The translations under genes and the position numbers were made by a program. Positions 47,362 to 56,654 of a DNA stretch of 64,000 bases are shown piece by piece (position 1 is the stretch's first letter; every line of letters begins with the position of its first letter). Under the pieces are notes generated by a model. The model saw nothing but the letters and a program-made list of their open reading frames with translations. It was not told the origin of the DNA and did not search any database. This DNA is from Pandoraea norimbergensis (GTDB lineage Bacteria > Pseudomonadota > Gammaproteobacteria > Burkholderiales > Burkholderiaceae), in NCBI RefSeq assembly GCF_001465545.3, contig NZ_CP013480.3, positions 2,108,001-2,172,000 of the forward strand, in the 5' to 3' direction.

Positions 47362-47390
47362 TTGCCGCATAGCAGCAAACGCCCTAAAAT
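47362..47390 (+). promoter_or_regulatory. phaR promoter
   Basis: TTGCCG (47362-47367) and TAAAAT (47385-47390) are separated by exactly 17 bp; a start site near 47397 would give a 60-base leader. It lies 68 bp after the phaB stop, so phaR can be transcribed separately from phaCAB. Confidence 0.6.
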
Positions 47391-47407
47391 CGATAATATG
47401 TGACTAA

Positions 47408-47426
47408 CCCCGACCGTCGGTCGGGG
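47408..47426. promoter_or_regulatory. Palindrome in the phaR leader, candidate operator
   Basis: CCCCGACCGTCGGTCGGGG is a perfect 9+1+9 palindrome centred about 20 bp after the predicted phaR start site and 31 bp before the ATG. PhaR proteins are known autorepressors, so this could be its binding site. A terminator for phaB is less likely without a T-run. Confidence 0.45.
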
Positions 47427-47457
47427 AAGTCCTTCATAAAAGCAGGAAACCCACCGC

Positions 47458-48063
47458 ATGACCGCGAGCAAGAAGACTGACGAGCGCCTGATCAAAAAGT
47501 ATCCGAACCGGCGTTTGTACGATACGCAGACCAGTACGTACATCACCCTTGCCGATGTGAAGCAGTTGGTGCTCGAGACCGAGGAGTTCAAGGTCGTTGA
47601 CGCCAAGACGGGCGAGGACCTGACCCGCAGCATTCTGCTGCAAATCATTCTGGAAGAAGAGACCGGCGGCGTGCCGATGTTCTCGAGCGCCATGCTGTCC
47701 CAGATCATCCGCTTCTACGGCCATGCGCTGCAAGGGATGATGGGCACGTACCTCGAGAAGAACATCCAGACCTTCATCGAGATTCAAAACAAGCTGTCCG
47801 ATCAGTCGAAGGGCATCTACGAAGGCGCGGCCTTCAACCCGGACGTCTGGGCGCAATTCATGAACATGCAGGCGCCGATGATGCAGGGCATGATGACCAA
47901 CTACATCGAGCAGTCGAAGAACCTGTTCGTGCAGATGCAAGAGCAGATGCAGAGTCAGGCCAAGAACATGTTCAGCACCTTCCCGTTCCCGGGTGGACCG
48001 GGCGGGCCGGGAATGCCGGGCACGCCAGGGGCACCGGGCAAAGATCCGAACAAGAAGCCCTGA
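47458..48063 (+). CDS. phaR: Polyhydroxyalkanoate synthesis repressor PhaR
   Basis: A 201-aa PHB-responsive repressor. The N-terminal DNA-binding domain (RLIKKYPNRRLYDTQTSTYITLADVKQLVLETEEFKVVDAKTGEDLTRSILLQII) and the PHB-accumulation regulatory domain that follows (MFSSAMLSQIIRFYGHALQGMMGTYLEKN) are clear. The tail is Gly/Pro-rich. PhaR binds nascent PHB and derepresses phasin and its own gene. It is downstream of phaB with its own promoter and palindrome. Confidence 0.96.
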   Translation: MTASKKTDERLIKKYPNRRLYDTQTSTYITLADVKQLVLETEEFKVVDAKTGEDLTRSILLQIILEEETGGVPMFSSAMLSQIIRFYGHALQGMMGTYLEKNIQTFIEIQNKLSDQSKGIYEGAAFNPDVWAQFMNMQAPMMQGMMTNYIEQSKNLFVQMQEQMQSQAKNMFSTFPFPGGPGGPGMPGTPGAPGKDPNKKP

Positions 48064-48101
48064 GGCATGGCTTGGGGCGCGAGTGCATCGCGCCGGCATG
48101 A

Positions 48102-48135
48102 CGTTGCGGTGTGGCTCGGGGCGCACACCGCAACG
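48102..48135 (+). terminator. Stem-loop after phaR
   Basis: A perfect 12-bp stem (48102-48113 with 48124-48135) with a 10-base loop, 39 bp after the phaR stop. No T-run follows, so it is a terminator candidate or an mRNA end-stabilising structure. Confidence 0.5.
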
Positions 48136-48318
48136 ATAGTTGGAACGCACAACGGGCGAACAAGGTAAAATGCGCGGTTCTTCGCTGCGGGTTGTGCCCG
48201 TGGCGCGAGTATCGGCAGGCGGGCAGGGCGTTGACGACGGCGAAATCGCTTCGTTGGCGCACCGGCAGGCTCACTGTCCGGTCGTTACACCGTATTTACT
48301 AGATCAGGATTTCGCCCC

Positions 48319-49686
48319 ATGTCCCGCCCATTGCCCGCCGGCACTCCCAAAGTCGGCTTCGTTTCGCTCGGCTGCCCCAAGGCTCTGGTTGACTCCGAGC
48401 AAATCCTGACCCAACTGCGCGCTGAAGGTTATGCGATTTCCGGCACCTACGACGGTGCCGATCTCGTGGTGGTCAACACCTGCGGCTTTATCGACGCCGC
48501 CGTTCAGGAAAGCCTGGATGCCATCGGCGAAGCGCTGGCCGAGAACGGCAAGGTCATCGTGACCGGCTGCCTGGGCGCCAAGAAGGACGCCGCCGGGCAA
48601 GACATCGTGACCACCGTCCACCCGAAGGTGCTCGCCGTGACCGGCCCGCATGCGCTGGGCGAAGTCATGACGGCGGTGCACACGCACCTGCCCAAGCCGC
48701 ACGATCCGTTCAGCGATCTCGTGCCGGCCGCCGGCATCAAGCTCACGCCGCGCCACTACGCGTATCTGAAAATTTCCGAAGGCTGCAATCACCGCTGCAC
48801 GTTCTGCATCATCCCGTCGATGCGCGGCGATCTCGACTCGCGCCCGGTGGCCGAAGTTATGCTCGAAGCCGAGAACCTGTTCAAGGCCGGCGTCAAAGAG
48901 CTGCTCGTGATTTCGCAGGACACCAGCGCGTACGGCGTCGATGTGAAATATCGCACCGGTTTCTGGAACGGCCGCCCGCTGCGCACGCGCATGACCGAAC
49001 TGGTCACGGCGCTGGGTGAACTGGCCAAGCAGTACGGCGCATGGGTGCGTCTGCACTACGTGTATCCGTATCCGCACGTGGACGAAATCATCCCGCTGAT
49101 GGCCGAAGGCCACATCCTGCCGTATCTCGACGTGCCGTTGCAGCACGCGCACCCCGATGTGCTCAAGCGCATGAAGCGTCCGGCGTCGGGTGAAAAGAAT
49201 CTGGAGCGCATTCAGGCGTGGCGCAAGGCATGCCCGGACCTGACGATCCGCAGCACGTTCATCGCTGGTTTCCCCGGCGAGACCGAAGCCGAATTCGAAT
49301 ACCTGCTGGACTTCCTGAAAGAAGCCGAGCTCGACCGCGTGGGTTGCTTCGCGTATTCGCCGGTCGACGGCGCCAAGGCCAACGAACTGCCGGGCGCACT
49401 GCCCGACGAAGTCCGTGAAGAGCGCCGCGCACGCTTTATGGAAGTGGCCGAAGAAATTTCGGCGGAACGCCAGCAGCGCAAGGTTGGCAAGACGATTCAA
49501 GTGATCGTCGACGAAATCAATCAGGACGGCGGCGTTGCCCGCTCGGCTGCTGACGCCCCGGAAATCGACGGTCTCGTGTACATCGAACCGACCGCCAAGG
49601 CGGCCAAGCGCCTGAAGGTTGGCGAGTTCGTCAGCGTGACGGTGACCGGCGCCGACGGCCACGACCTGTGGGGCGAAGTGGTCTAA
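48319..49686 (+). CDS. rimO: Ribosomal protein S12 methylthiotransferase RimO
   Basis: Radical SAM enzyme (455 aa) that methylthiolates Asp88 of ribosomal protein S12. An N-terminal UPF0004 domain ([23 protein letters not shown]) with three cluster cysteines is followed by the radical SAM motif CNHRCTFC (Cys156, 160, 163) and a C-terminal TRAM domain ending [11 protein letters not shown]. Length and motif order are typical. The 13-bp gap to the next gene suggests the two are co-transcribed. Confidence 0.96.
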   Translation: MSRPLPAGTPKVGFVSLGCPKALVDSEQILTQLRAEGYAISGTYDGADLVVVNTCGFIDAAVQESLDAIGEALAENGKVIVTGCLGAKKDAAGQDIVTTVHPKVLAVTGPHALGEVMTAVHTHLPKPHDPFSDLVPAAGIKLTPRHYAYLKISEGCNHRCTFCIIPSMRGDLDSRPVAEVMLEAENLFKAGVKELLVISQDTSAYGVDVKYRTGFWNGRPLRTRMTELVTALGELAKQYGAWVRLHYVYPYPHVDEIIPLMAEGHILPYLDVPLQHAHPDVLKRMKRPASGEKNLERIQAWRKACPDLTIRSTFIAGFPGETEAEFEYLLDFLKEAELDRVGCFAYSPVDGAKANELPGALPDEVREERRARFMEVAEEISAERQQRKVGKTIQVIVDEINQDGGVARSAADAPEIDGLVYIEPTAKAAKRLKVGEFVSVTVTGADGHDLWGEVV

Positions 49687-49699
49687 GGGAATCGAATCG

Positions 49700-50644
49700 A
49701 TGACACAAGCCCAATCACAGATGCAGCAAACGCCGCAAGTGCTCGCCATGGGTGAAGCCATGGTCGAATTCAACCAGTCGCCCGACGATGCCCGTCAGTA
49801 CCTTCAGGGCTTTGGTGGCGACACCTCCAACTTCGCCATCGCCGCACGCCGTCAGGGCGTGAGCACGGGTTTCGTGAGCGCGGTTGGCGACGACCTGTTC
49901 GGCCGCATGCTGCTCGACCTGTGGCAAGAAGAGGGCGTCGATACGACGACCGTGCGCGTCGACACGCAGGCCCCGACGGGCGTGTACTTCGTGTCGCACG
50001 ACGAGACCGGCCACCACTTCGACTATCTGCGTGCCGGTTCGGCCGCCAGCCGGTATCACGCGCAGGATCTGCCGCGTGACGCACTGGCCAGCGCTCAATT
50101 TCTGCACCTGTCTGGCATCAGCCTGGCGATCAGCGTGAACGCGTGCGACGCGGCCTTCGACGCTATGTCGAAGATTCGTGCGGCGGGTGGTCAGGTGTCG
50201 TTCGACACGAATCTGCGCCTCAAGCTGTGGCCGCTGGCCCGTGCCCGCGCGACCATGCGTGAAGCGTTCAGCCTGACCGACGTGTGCCTGCCGAGCTGGG
50301 ACGATGTCACCGCAGTCACCGGTCTTGAAGACCGTGATGCGATTCTCGACGAACTGCTCTCCCATGGTGTGAAGGTCGTAGCACTCAAGCTGGGTCGCGA
50401 AGGCTGCTACGTCGCAACCCCGACCGAGCGCCGCATAGTGGCGCCGTACCCGGTGCAGGCGCTCGACGCCACTGGCGCGGGCGATTGCTTCGGCGGGGCG
50501 TTCGTGGCGCGTCTGGCGCTGGGCGACGATCCGTTCACGGCTGCGCGCTACGCCAACATCTGCGCAGCGCTCTCGACGACCGGTTACGGCGCAGTCGCGC
50601 CGGTGCCGCGCACCGAGCAAGTGCTGGCCTTGATGGGCGCCTGA
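49700..50644 (+). CDS. PfkB family carbohydrate kinase (2-dehydro-3-deoxygluconokinase-like)
   Basis: A 314-aa ribokinase-fold sugar kinase. The N-terminal GFGGDTSNFAIAARRQG motif resembles the substrate-binding start of KdgK, and the C-terminal signature DATGAGDCFGGAFVARL contains the catalytic Asp and anion hole. KDG kinase is the most likely activity, but other PfkB sugars cannot be excluded. It begins 13 bp after rimO. The first 16 residues (Gln-rich) are not family-like, and an ATG at 49748 is also possible. Confidence 0.85.
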   Translation: MTQAQSQMQQTPQVLAMGEAMVEFNQSPDDARQYLQGFGGDTSNFAIAARRQGVSTGFVSAVGDDLFGRMLLDLWQEEGVDTTTVRVDTQAPTGVYFVSHDETGHHFDYLRAGSAASRYHAQDLPRDALASAQFLHLSGISLAISVNACDAAFDAMSKIRAAGGQVSFDTNLRLKLWPLARARATMREAFSLTDVCLPSWDDVTAVTGLEDRDAILDELLSHGVKVVALKLGREGCYVATPTERRIVAPYPVQALDATGAGDCFGGAFVARLALGDDPFTAARYANICAALSTTGYGAVAPVPRTEQVLALMGA

Positions 50645-50701
50645 CAAAACAACTGACGTTTCCCTCCACTGAGCCGCCCATCGCGGTAACCCGGGCGGCG
50701 G

Positions 50702-50707
50702 TATACT
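50702..50707 (+). promoter_or_regulatory. Candidate -10 box upstream of bktB
   Basis: TATACT lies 34 bp before the bktB ATG; the -35 region is poor. A purine-rich AGAAGAGA ribosome-binding site precedes the ATG. Confidence 0.35.
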
Positions 50708-50741
50708 CGTTTGCAAACTTATATCCACACGGAGAAGAGAC

Positions 50742-51923
50742 ATGCAACGAGACGTCGTGATCGTCAGTGGTGTACGTACGGCCATCGGTGATTTTGGTGG
50801 CAGCCTGAAGGATTTCGCGCCGACCCAGCTCGGCGCGATCGTTGCCCGCGAAGCCATGGCGCGCGCGGGTGTTGGCGGTGAAGACGTCGGTCAGGTCGTC
50901 TTCGGTAACGTCATCCATTCCGAACCCAAAGACATGTATCTGGCGCGCGTGGCCTCGATCGAGGCCGGCGTGAGCCAGCACGCCCCGGCGATGACCGTGA
51001 ACCGCCTGTGCGGCTCGGGTCTGCAGGCCGTGGTCTCCGCTGCGCAATCGATCCTGCTGGGCGACACCGATATTGCGATGGCCGGCGGTGCCGAGAGCAT
51101 GAGCCGCGCGCCGTACGTGATGCCGGGCGCACGCTGGGGCACGCGCATGGGCGAATCGCGCCTCGTCGACATGATGCTCGGCGCATTGCACGATCCGTTT
51201 GCCAACATCCACATGGGTGTGACGGCCGAGAACATCGCGAAGAAGTGGAACATCACGCGTGACGATCAGGATCGTCTGGCCGTGGAGTCGCACCAACGCG
51301 CGGCACGCGCCATGGCCGCCGGTTACTTCACGGACCAGATCGTACCGATCACAATCAAGTCGAAGAAGGGCGATATCGCGTTCACGACGGATGAGCACGT
51401 GCGTGCCGACGTCACACTGGAAGACATGGCGAAGCTGCGCCCCGTGTTCCAGAAAGACGGCACGGTCACCGCAGGCAATGCGTCGGGCCTGAACGACGCG
51501 GCCGCCGCCCTCATCCTGATGGAGCGTGCCGAAGCGGAACGCCGTGGCGCCAAGCCGCTCGCGCGTCTGGTCAGCTACGCGCATGCCGGTGTCGATCCGA
51601 ATTACATGGGCATCGGCCCGGTGCCGGCCTCGCGCAAGGCGCTGGAGCGTGCGGGTCTGAAGGTGAGCGATATCGACGTGGTCGAAGCCAACGAGGCATT
51701 CGCCGCGCAAGCTTGCGCCGTCACGCGCGATCTGGGGTTCGACCCCGCCAAGGTCAACCCGAACGGCTCGGGCATCTCGCTGGGCCACCCGATCGGCGCC
51801 ACCGGTGCGCTGATTACCGTGAAGGCTTTGCATGAATTGCAGCGCACCGGCGGCCGTTATGCGCTCGTGACGATGTGCATTGGCGGCGGGCAGGGCATTG
51901 CCGCCGTGTTCGAGCGCGTGTAA
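50742..51923 (+). CDS. bktB: Beta-ketothiolase BktB
   Basis: Second thiolase in the window (393 aa). Its sequence follows BktB of Ralstonia eutropha closely as I recall it: RDVVIVSGVRTAIGDFGGSLKD, NRLCGSGLQAVVSAAQSILLGDTD (catalytic Cys90), GISLGHPIGATGALITVKALHEL and TMCIGGGQGIAAVFERV. BktB condenses acetyl-CoA with propionyl-CoA and longer units, supplying 3-hydroxyvalerate precursors for PHA. It lies away from the phaCAB block and leads into metC. Confidence 0.93.
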   Translation: MQRDVVIVSGVRTAIGDFGGSLKDFAPTQLGAIVAREAMARAGVGGEDVGQVVFGNVIHSEPKDMYLARVASIEAGVSQHAPAMTVNRLCGSGLQAVVSAAQSILLGDTDIAMAGGAESMSRAPYVMPGARWGTRMGESRLVDMMLGALHDPFANIHMGVTAENIAKKWNITRDDQDRLAVESHQRAARAMAAGYFTDQIVPITIKSKKGDIAFTTDEHVRADVTLEDMAKLRPVFQKDGTVTAGNASGLNDAAAALILMERAEAERRGAKPLARLVSYAHAGVDPNYMGIGPVPASRKALERAGLKVSDIDVVEANEAFAAQACAVTRDLGFDPAKVNPNGSGISLGHPIGATGALITVKALHELQRTGGRYALVTMCIGGGQGIAAVFERV

Positions 51924-51935
51924 GTTACACCCCGG

Positions 51936-51957
51936 GGGCCGGCGTTGTTGCCGGCCC
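51936..51957 (+). other. Hairpin between bktB and metC
   Basis: An 8-bp GC stem (51936-51943 with 51950-51957) with a GTTGTT loop, 19 bp before the metC start. No T-run follows. Confidence 0.45.
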
Positions 51958-51976
51958 GTGTGATTCCGGAGCTGTG

Positions 51977-53203
51977 ATGACGCAAGACAACCGCAAGCCC
52001 TCTGGGGCGCTCGACAAGCCGGACGCCAACGGCTGGCACTGGCAAACCAATATCCTCCACGCCGACACCCAGTTGCCCGCTGGTTTTGCCGCGATGCCGG
52101 TGCCTGTGGCACGCGCCTCGACGGTGATCTTCCCCGATCTTGCCGCCATGCGTGCGCTGGACTGGAAGAACGACAGCCAGTGGCGCTACGGCCTGCATGC
52201 CACGCCCACCTCGATGGAACTGATGCGGCGTCTGGCGGCGCTCGAAGGCGGCAAGCACTGCCTGCTGTTCCCGTCCGGTCTGGGCGCCATCTCCAACGTC
52301 TATTTCGGCCTGATCCAGTCGGGCGACGACGTGCTGATTCCCGATAACGCCTACAGCCCGAACCGTGAGCACGGCGACTGGCTGCAAGCGTCGTTCGGCA
52401 TCACCGTGCGCTATTACGACCCGTTGATCGGCGACGGCATCGGCGCACTGATTCAGTCGAACACCAAACTGATCTGGCTGGAAGCGCCGGGTTCGGTGAC
52501 GATGGAAGTCCCGGACATCCCGGCGATTGCCCGCGTGGCGCGCGAGCGCGGTGTGCTGACGGCCATCGACAATACCTACTCGGCAGGCATCGCCTTCCGC
52601 CCGTTCGATCACGGGGTGGACATTTCCGTGCAGGCACTCACCAAGTACCAATCGGGCGGCAGCGATATTCTGATGGGCTCAGTCGTGACCATTGATGACG
52701 ATGTGCACCATCGCCTGAAACAGGCCCGTATGCGCATGGGCGTGGGTGTTTCGGTAGACGATTGCAGCCTTTTGCTGCGTAGCCTGCCGAACATGCAACT
52801 GCGCTTCGAGGCCCACGACCGTGCGGCGATGACGCTGGCGACGTGGCTCAAGACGCGCCCTGAAATCGTCGCCGTGCTGCATCCGGCCTTCGAGGATTGC
52901 CCGGGCTATCAGAATTTCCGTCGCGACTTTACCGGCGCGGGCGGCCTGTTCTCGGTGGTGTTCGACGAGCGCTATTCGCAAGCGCAGATCGATGCCTTCA
53001 TCGAAGCGCTGCGTCTCTTCAAGATCGGCTTTAGCTGGGGTGGGGCACACAGTCTGGTGGTGCCGTACCGCGTACCTTCGATGCGCACGGCGATGCCGTG
53101 GCCGCATAAGGGGGCGCTCGTGCGCTTCTATATCGGTCTGGAGGACGTGCGCGATCTGCAAGCCGATATCGAAACCAGCCTGAGCGCGCATCTGGTGGGG
53201 TAA
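51977..53203 (+). CDS. metC: Cystathionine beta-lyase
   Basis: PLP-dependent Cys/Met metabolism enzyme, 408 aa, converting cystathionine to homocysteine, pyruvate and ammonia. RYGLHATPTSMELMRRLAALEGG and CLLFPSGLGAISNVYF are typical of the family, and the PLP-binding lysine is in VQALTKYQSGGSDILMG. The N-terminal NGWHWQTNILHADTQ is family-like. ATG 51977 follows CGGAG; the frame extends upstream to 51875 inside the bktB end. It is the last plus-strand gene before the giant minus-strand paralogues. Confidence 0.92.
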   Translation: MTQDNRKPSGALDKPDANGWHWQTNILHADTQLPAGFAAMPVPVARASTVIFPDLAAMRALDWKNDSQWRYGLHATPTSMELMRRLAALEGGKHCLLFPSGLGAISNVYFGLIQSGDDVLIPDNAYSPNREHGDWLQASFGITVRYYDPLIGDGIGALIQSNTKLIWLEAPGSVTMEVPDIPAIARVARERGVLTAIDNTYSAGIAFRPFDHGVDISVQALTKYQSGGSDILMGSVVTIDDDVHHRLKQARMRMGVGVSVDDCSLLLRSLPNMQLRFEAHDRAAMTLATWLKTRPEIVAVLHPAFEDCPGYQNFRRDFTGAGGLFSVVFDERYSQAQIDAFIEALRLFKIGFSWGGAHSLVVPYRVPSMRTAMPWPHKGALVRFYIGLEDVRDLQADIETSLSAHLVG

Positions 53204-53230
53204 GCCGGTCATGTTGGCATGCGGCGTGTG

Positions 53231-53248
53231 TCGGGGGGGAACCCCCGA
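53231..53248. terminator. Stem-loop in the convergent metC/pseudogene gap
   Basis: A 7-bp GC stem (53231-53237 with 53242-53248) with a GGAA loop. It lies between convergent genes, 28 bp after metC and 8 bp after the minus-strand stop; no T-run is obvious. Confidence 0.45.
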
Positions 53249-53255
53249 TTCAGCG

Positions 53256-56200
53256 TTATTGCTCTTTGTTGGTCGTCCGGATCGAACCGTCGGGTGCTTG
53301 AAATTGTGCGCTCGCGATCCGGCTTGATTCTCCCGCCTTCTTGCGTGACTGTCCGGACGTTGACGGTTCGCTCAGTTTCTTGTGGCGCGCTTCAACTTCT
53401 TCCGTCGTGGTCTTGCTACTCAGTTTGTCCTTCCTTTCCTGAAGTTGGGGCAAGGTCATACCCCGCGAATGCAGCAAGCGCTCCGCAATAACTTCGGTCG
53501 CGGCATCGCTTCGCGCGGTTATCACTCTCTCGGCCTTGGCTTCTGCGTCGGCTTCGACTTGCTTGGCCGCTTTTTTCCTGGCCGTTTCGTTGGCTAGCGC
53601 AAATGCTGCATAGCCCCCGCTTTGCGCCGTTAGCAGGGTCTGTTGCTTGGCTGCTTCCTTTATCGTCTGCGCATTGCGAATGACGGCCGAGGTCGTCGCC
53701 TGCGCCGCTTCTTTGACCACCTGCGCCGTCTGCGACAGGGTCTCCTCCAGTTTCGCCTCCGCTGCACGAGTCACCGCGATGGTCGACACCTCGGGCAGGG
53801 CTTGTCCGGCCTGATCGGCAACGTCGGACGTGCCCGCCACCGCGCGCCCGGCATCTGGCGAAACCATCTGACGATGTGCTGACTGTGCTGACAGCACGCG
53901 TGCTTCAAAGGCGTCGCGTTGCGCATGTTCGTCGGCATGCGGGTGAGCTCTCAGATGATCAACATACGTCTCGACTTCGGCTTCGATAATGGCGTCGATT
54001 GCCCCGCTACGCACTTCGAAGAGGCTGTTGCTGTAGCCCGGGCCGATATCCTGGAGGATGTCGCTGGCAATTTTCGAGGGGGGGTCTCCCCCGGCAGCAC
54101 CTGTGACCATGCCGTCTGCACGGCCTCGATCACCATCTCGCGCAAAGCACGTTGTTCGTTGATGGTGACGTAAGGCATGATCTCGCGCAGACGTGTGCTC
54201 AGGTGATCGGCTTCCAGTTTGAGTACGACGTGCTCAGATATCGCTTCCCGAATGTGATCGATGACTTGCTCCACGGCATGAAGCGTCGTACTAATCGGGG
54301 GAATGGTCTGTCGGCGAGGGCGAAGCCGGAACGTCAGGATCATCGCCCCGAGTCGACCTTCGACCTGCCGAATTTCACGGTATGTCGGCATCAGATTATC
54401 GGCGCTCAGGCGGTTGAAGAGTGCCCGCCGGCAATCGTTGGGGACGCGTGGTGCGTTTAGCAATTCAACGAAAAAACTTGTCCCGCCCGCCGGCATTCTT
54501 ATCAACAGTGACAGGACTTGCGCACGTGGGACGCCGGCGGCCAGCAATTCGTGCAGCAAGCTGGCCCACGCTTCGGCAAGCGGCTGGAGTTCGGAGGCGC
54601 GATGCCCGCTGAGCGAGATATACCTGCGACCTTCCACGCTCGACAGCGCATTGAGAATCGCCCGGCTGGAAACGATGTTGTCATTGAGAAGCCCGGCGAC
54701 GAGTTGCACGTAGTCCACGTTCACCTGGAAGGCGAGTTCATCGGCCCCGCTGCCCTTGACGAAGTGCAGACCCACGGTCAACTCATGTAGCAACTCAGGG
54801 GTGAGTAACCGACGTGAAACCATGCGCATTGAGGCAACATCGCCGACCAAACGAAAGCCTCGCAGGTCGTTGGCCGTCGCCGCGACTTGCTGTAGTACGC
54901 GAATCGTCGTGTGCTGCTGTTCGCTACGGTCACACCATAGTCACGGTGGAAGACGAAATCGATAGATTGCCCGGTGCGCTCCTGAAGAATGGACAGGACG
55001 CTGGCGCATGAATCGCACGTGTCGAACAAGCTATTCATGTGGATGCTGGTGAAGATCGGACTGTCACGCGTGTCATGCACGACGACGTTGGTGATCGTCT
55101 GCTCGCAATCCCTGAGTCGGTTGATGGAAGATTGCGTCCTCACGCCCAGCGCGGGCAGGTTGATACGCACGTCATCCGTCTGGACGTCCGCATTTCGACG
55201 CCTGTGCCCGATACGGCGATTCGCGTCGACAAAGGTGATGCCGCCCAGCGTCACTTCATCGGCTTCACCCATTGCGGTGTGAATGTGCAATTCGACCGAC
55301 ACGGTGCGATGACTGCCGGATGTCGAGAAATACACCATCCGGCCGTGCTCGTTGGTGAACGTGGCGAACGCGATATTTCCGCCGTTCAATTGCCGCCGGA
55401 GATCGCCAATGCCCGCAGCACTACCGATGTTCCAGTTGTCACCGAGCGGGAAGACATGATCGCGACCGAGGATCGCCTGATAAATGACGACATCGTCGCT
55501 GTGTTCCGCCGCATTGAACTGCTGACGGCTGCGCAGGCTCGATTTGCACGTTTGCACATACTGCATTTGGGCGGACTCGGACGCCATTACCCTGAAGGTG
55601 GCGTCGCGTCTCGACATGTCTGGCGATAAATTCCCGGACACATGCGCCATAACGGTTCTGACCGTTTCGGTTGATGTCAGCATGAACGGCATTGCCTTCA
55701 GTTGACTCCTATGTTCGAGAAACAGATCGATGGAGCGTTTGTCGTCCGGCACCAGAGGGTCAAGTCGACGCATTGACGTCGTGGCGTGAGGCTCGCGCAT
55801 GATGCTCCCCACGTAGATCATTCCCGGGTCCGCTTCGACGACGACATGCGGCGAAATGCCGCCAATTCGAAGCCCGTTGACGGTCTTCCGATACGGCAGA
55901 CCCGTCACGATATCTTCGAGTAACACCGGGACGAGTTCGAGGCCTGCGGGTGGCGGGTACGGGGTACCGTCCATGCCGGCAGGGGGGGCCGGCAGATGCA
56001 GCGGGCGTGGTTCACCCGGCGTCCCCTTAATGAATTGATGAAACACCGGCCGGGAAGGTAACGCGAGCTTGCGAGCGTCTTTGGGACTCAGATGCGTGAC
56101 CCGAAGGTCCCAATCTGACGCTTTCACATACTTGCCTTCGTTCACGAAGACCCCTTGCCAGGACTGCGTGCCCAATGTGCCGTCTGAGTGGACGGTGGCC

Positions 56201-56544
56201 GGAGCGAAAGCAACGCTGGAAATCGCGTCGGATGATTTTGAAGGATGATTGGCCGACGAGTGGCGCGCTCGGCCTGAGGAGACGCTCTTCGCTCCCGGTC
56301 TCTTTTCTTTTTCCGGGTCGGCGATGAGATCCGTCAGTCGCGGATGCGATTTGCTGGTGCGAAATTGCGGAAACGGTGGTCGAACGACTGACGCTTGCAC
56401 CGGCGCCAAGTGCTGATTCGCACGGGAAGCACTGGCGGGGCGCAAGCGTACCCCGGCGATGCTGGCGGTGGGAGGCGTTTCAGGCGGTTGCGTCGATGTC
56501 CCCGGGCGGGGCGACGGGGGAGCACTGGCGGGCGGAGAAATCAT
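53256..56544 (-). pseudogene. Frameshifted paralogue of the giant deaminase-like protein
   Basis: Three overlapping frames make up one gene of about 1,096 codons, collinear with the intact neighbour at 56655-59996. Frame 1 (56544 to about 54905) holds the Pro/Ser-rich N-terminus and the deaminase-like segment (D-C-E and C-D-S-C). Near 54903-54912 a one-base loss (mod 3) shifts into a second frame that continues with TIRVLQQ. Near 54075-54085 a run of 7 C (8 would keep frame) shifts into a third frame that continues PPSKIASDILQDIGPGY to the end. Residue-by-residue similarity to the intact copy runs through both joints, so these are real frameshifts or sequencing errors, not separate genes. The ATG start is preceded by an in-frame GTG (56556). 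Confidence 0.88.
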
Positions 56545-56624
56545 GATTTTGCGCACGGTCGCGTCGAGTCGGTATTGACCGAGCGTGGCAAGTTGTCCGT
56601 TGCAGCACTTCCATCATTCGCTCA
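56545..56624 (-). promoter_or_regulatory. Conserved upstream region of the broken paralogue
   Basis: The 17-base block GCGTGGCAAGTTGTCCG (56583-56599) and the 9-base ATTCGCTCA (56616-56624) recur at identical distances (38 and 71 bp) from the start codon of the intact paralogue. The minus strand reads TTGCCA inside the block, a possible -35. Likely a shared promoter or operator. Confidence 0.6.
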
Positions 56625-56654
56625 CACGCCGTGTTCGTGAAGAATCCCCCGCCG

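Noticed and set aside
54778..56544. A separate gene of 592 codons in the broken paralogue region
   Set aside because: Its last 40 residues lose similarity exactly where another frame takes up the match to the intact copy, so it is a fragment of one frameshifted gene.
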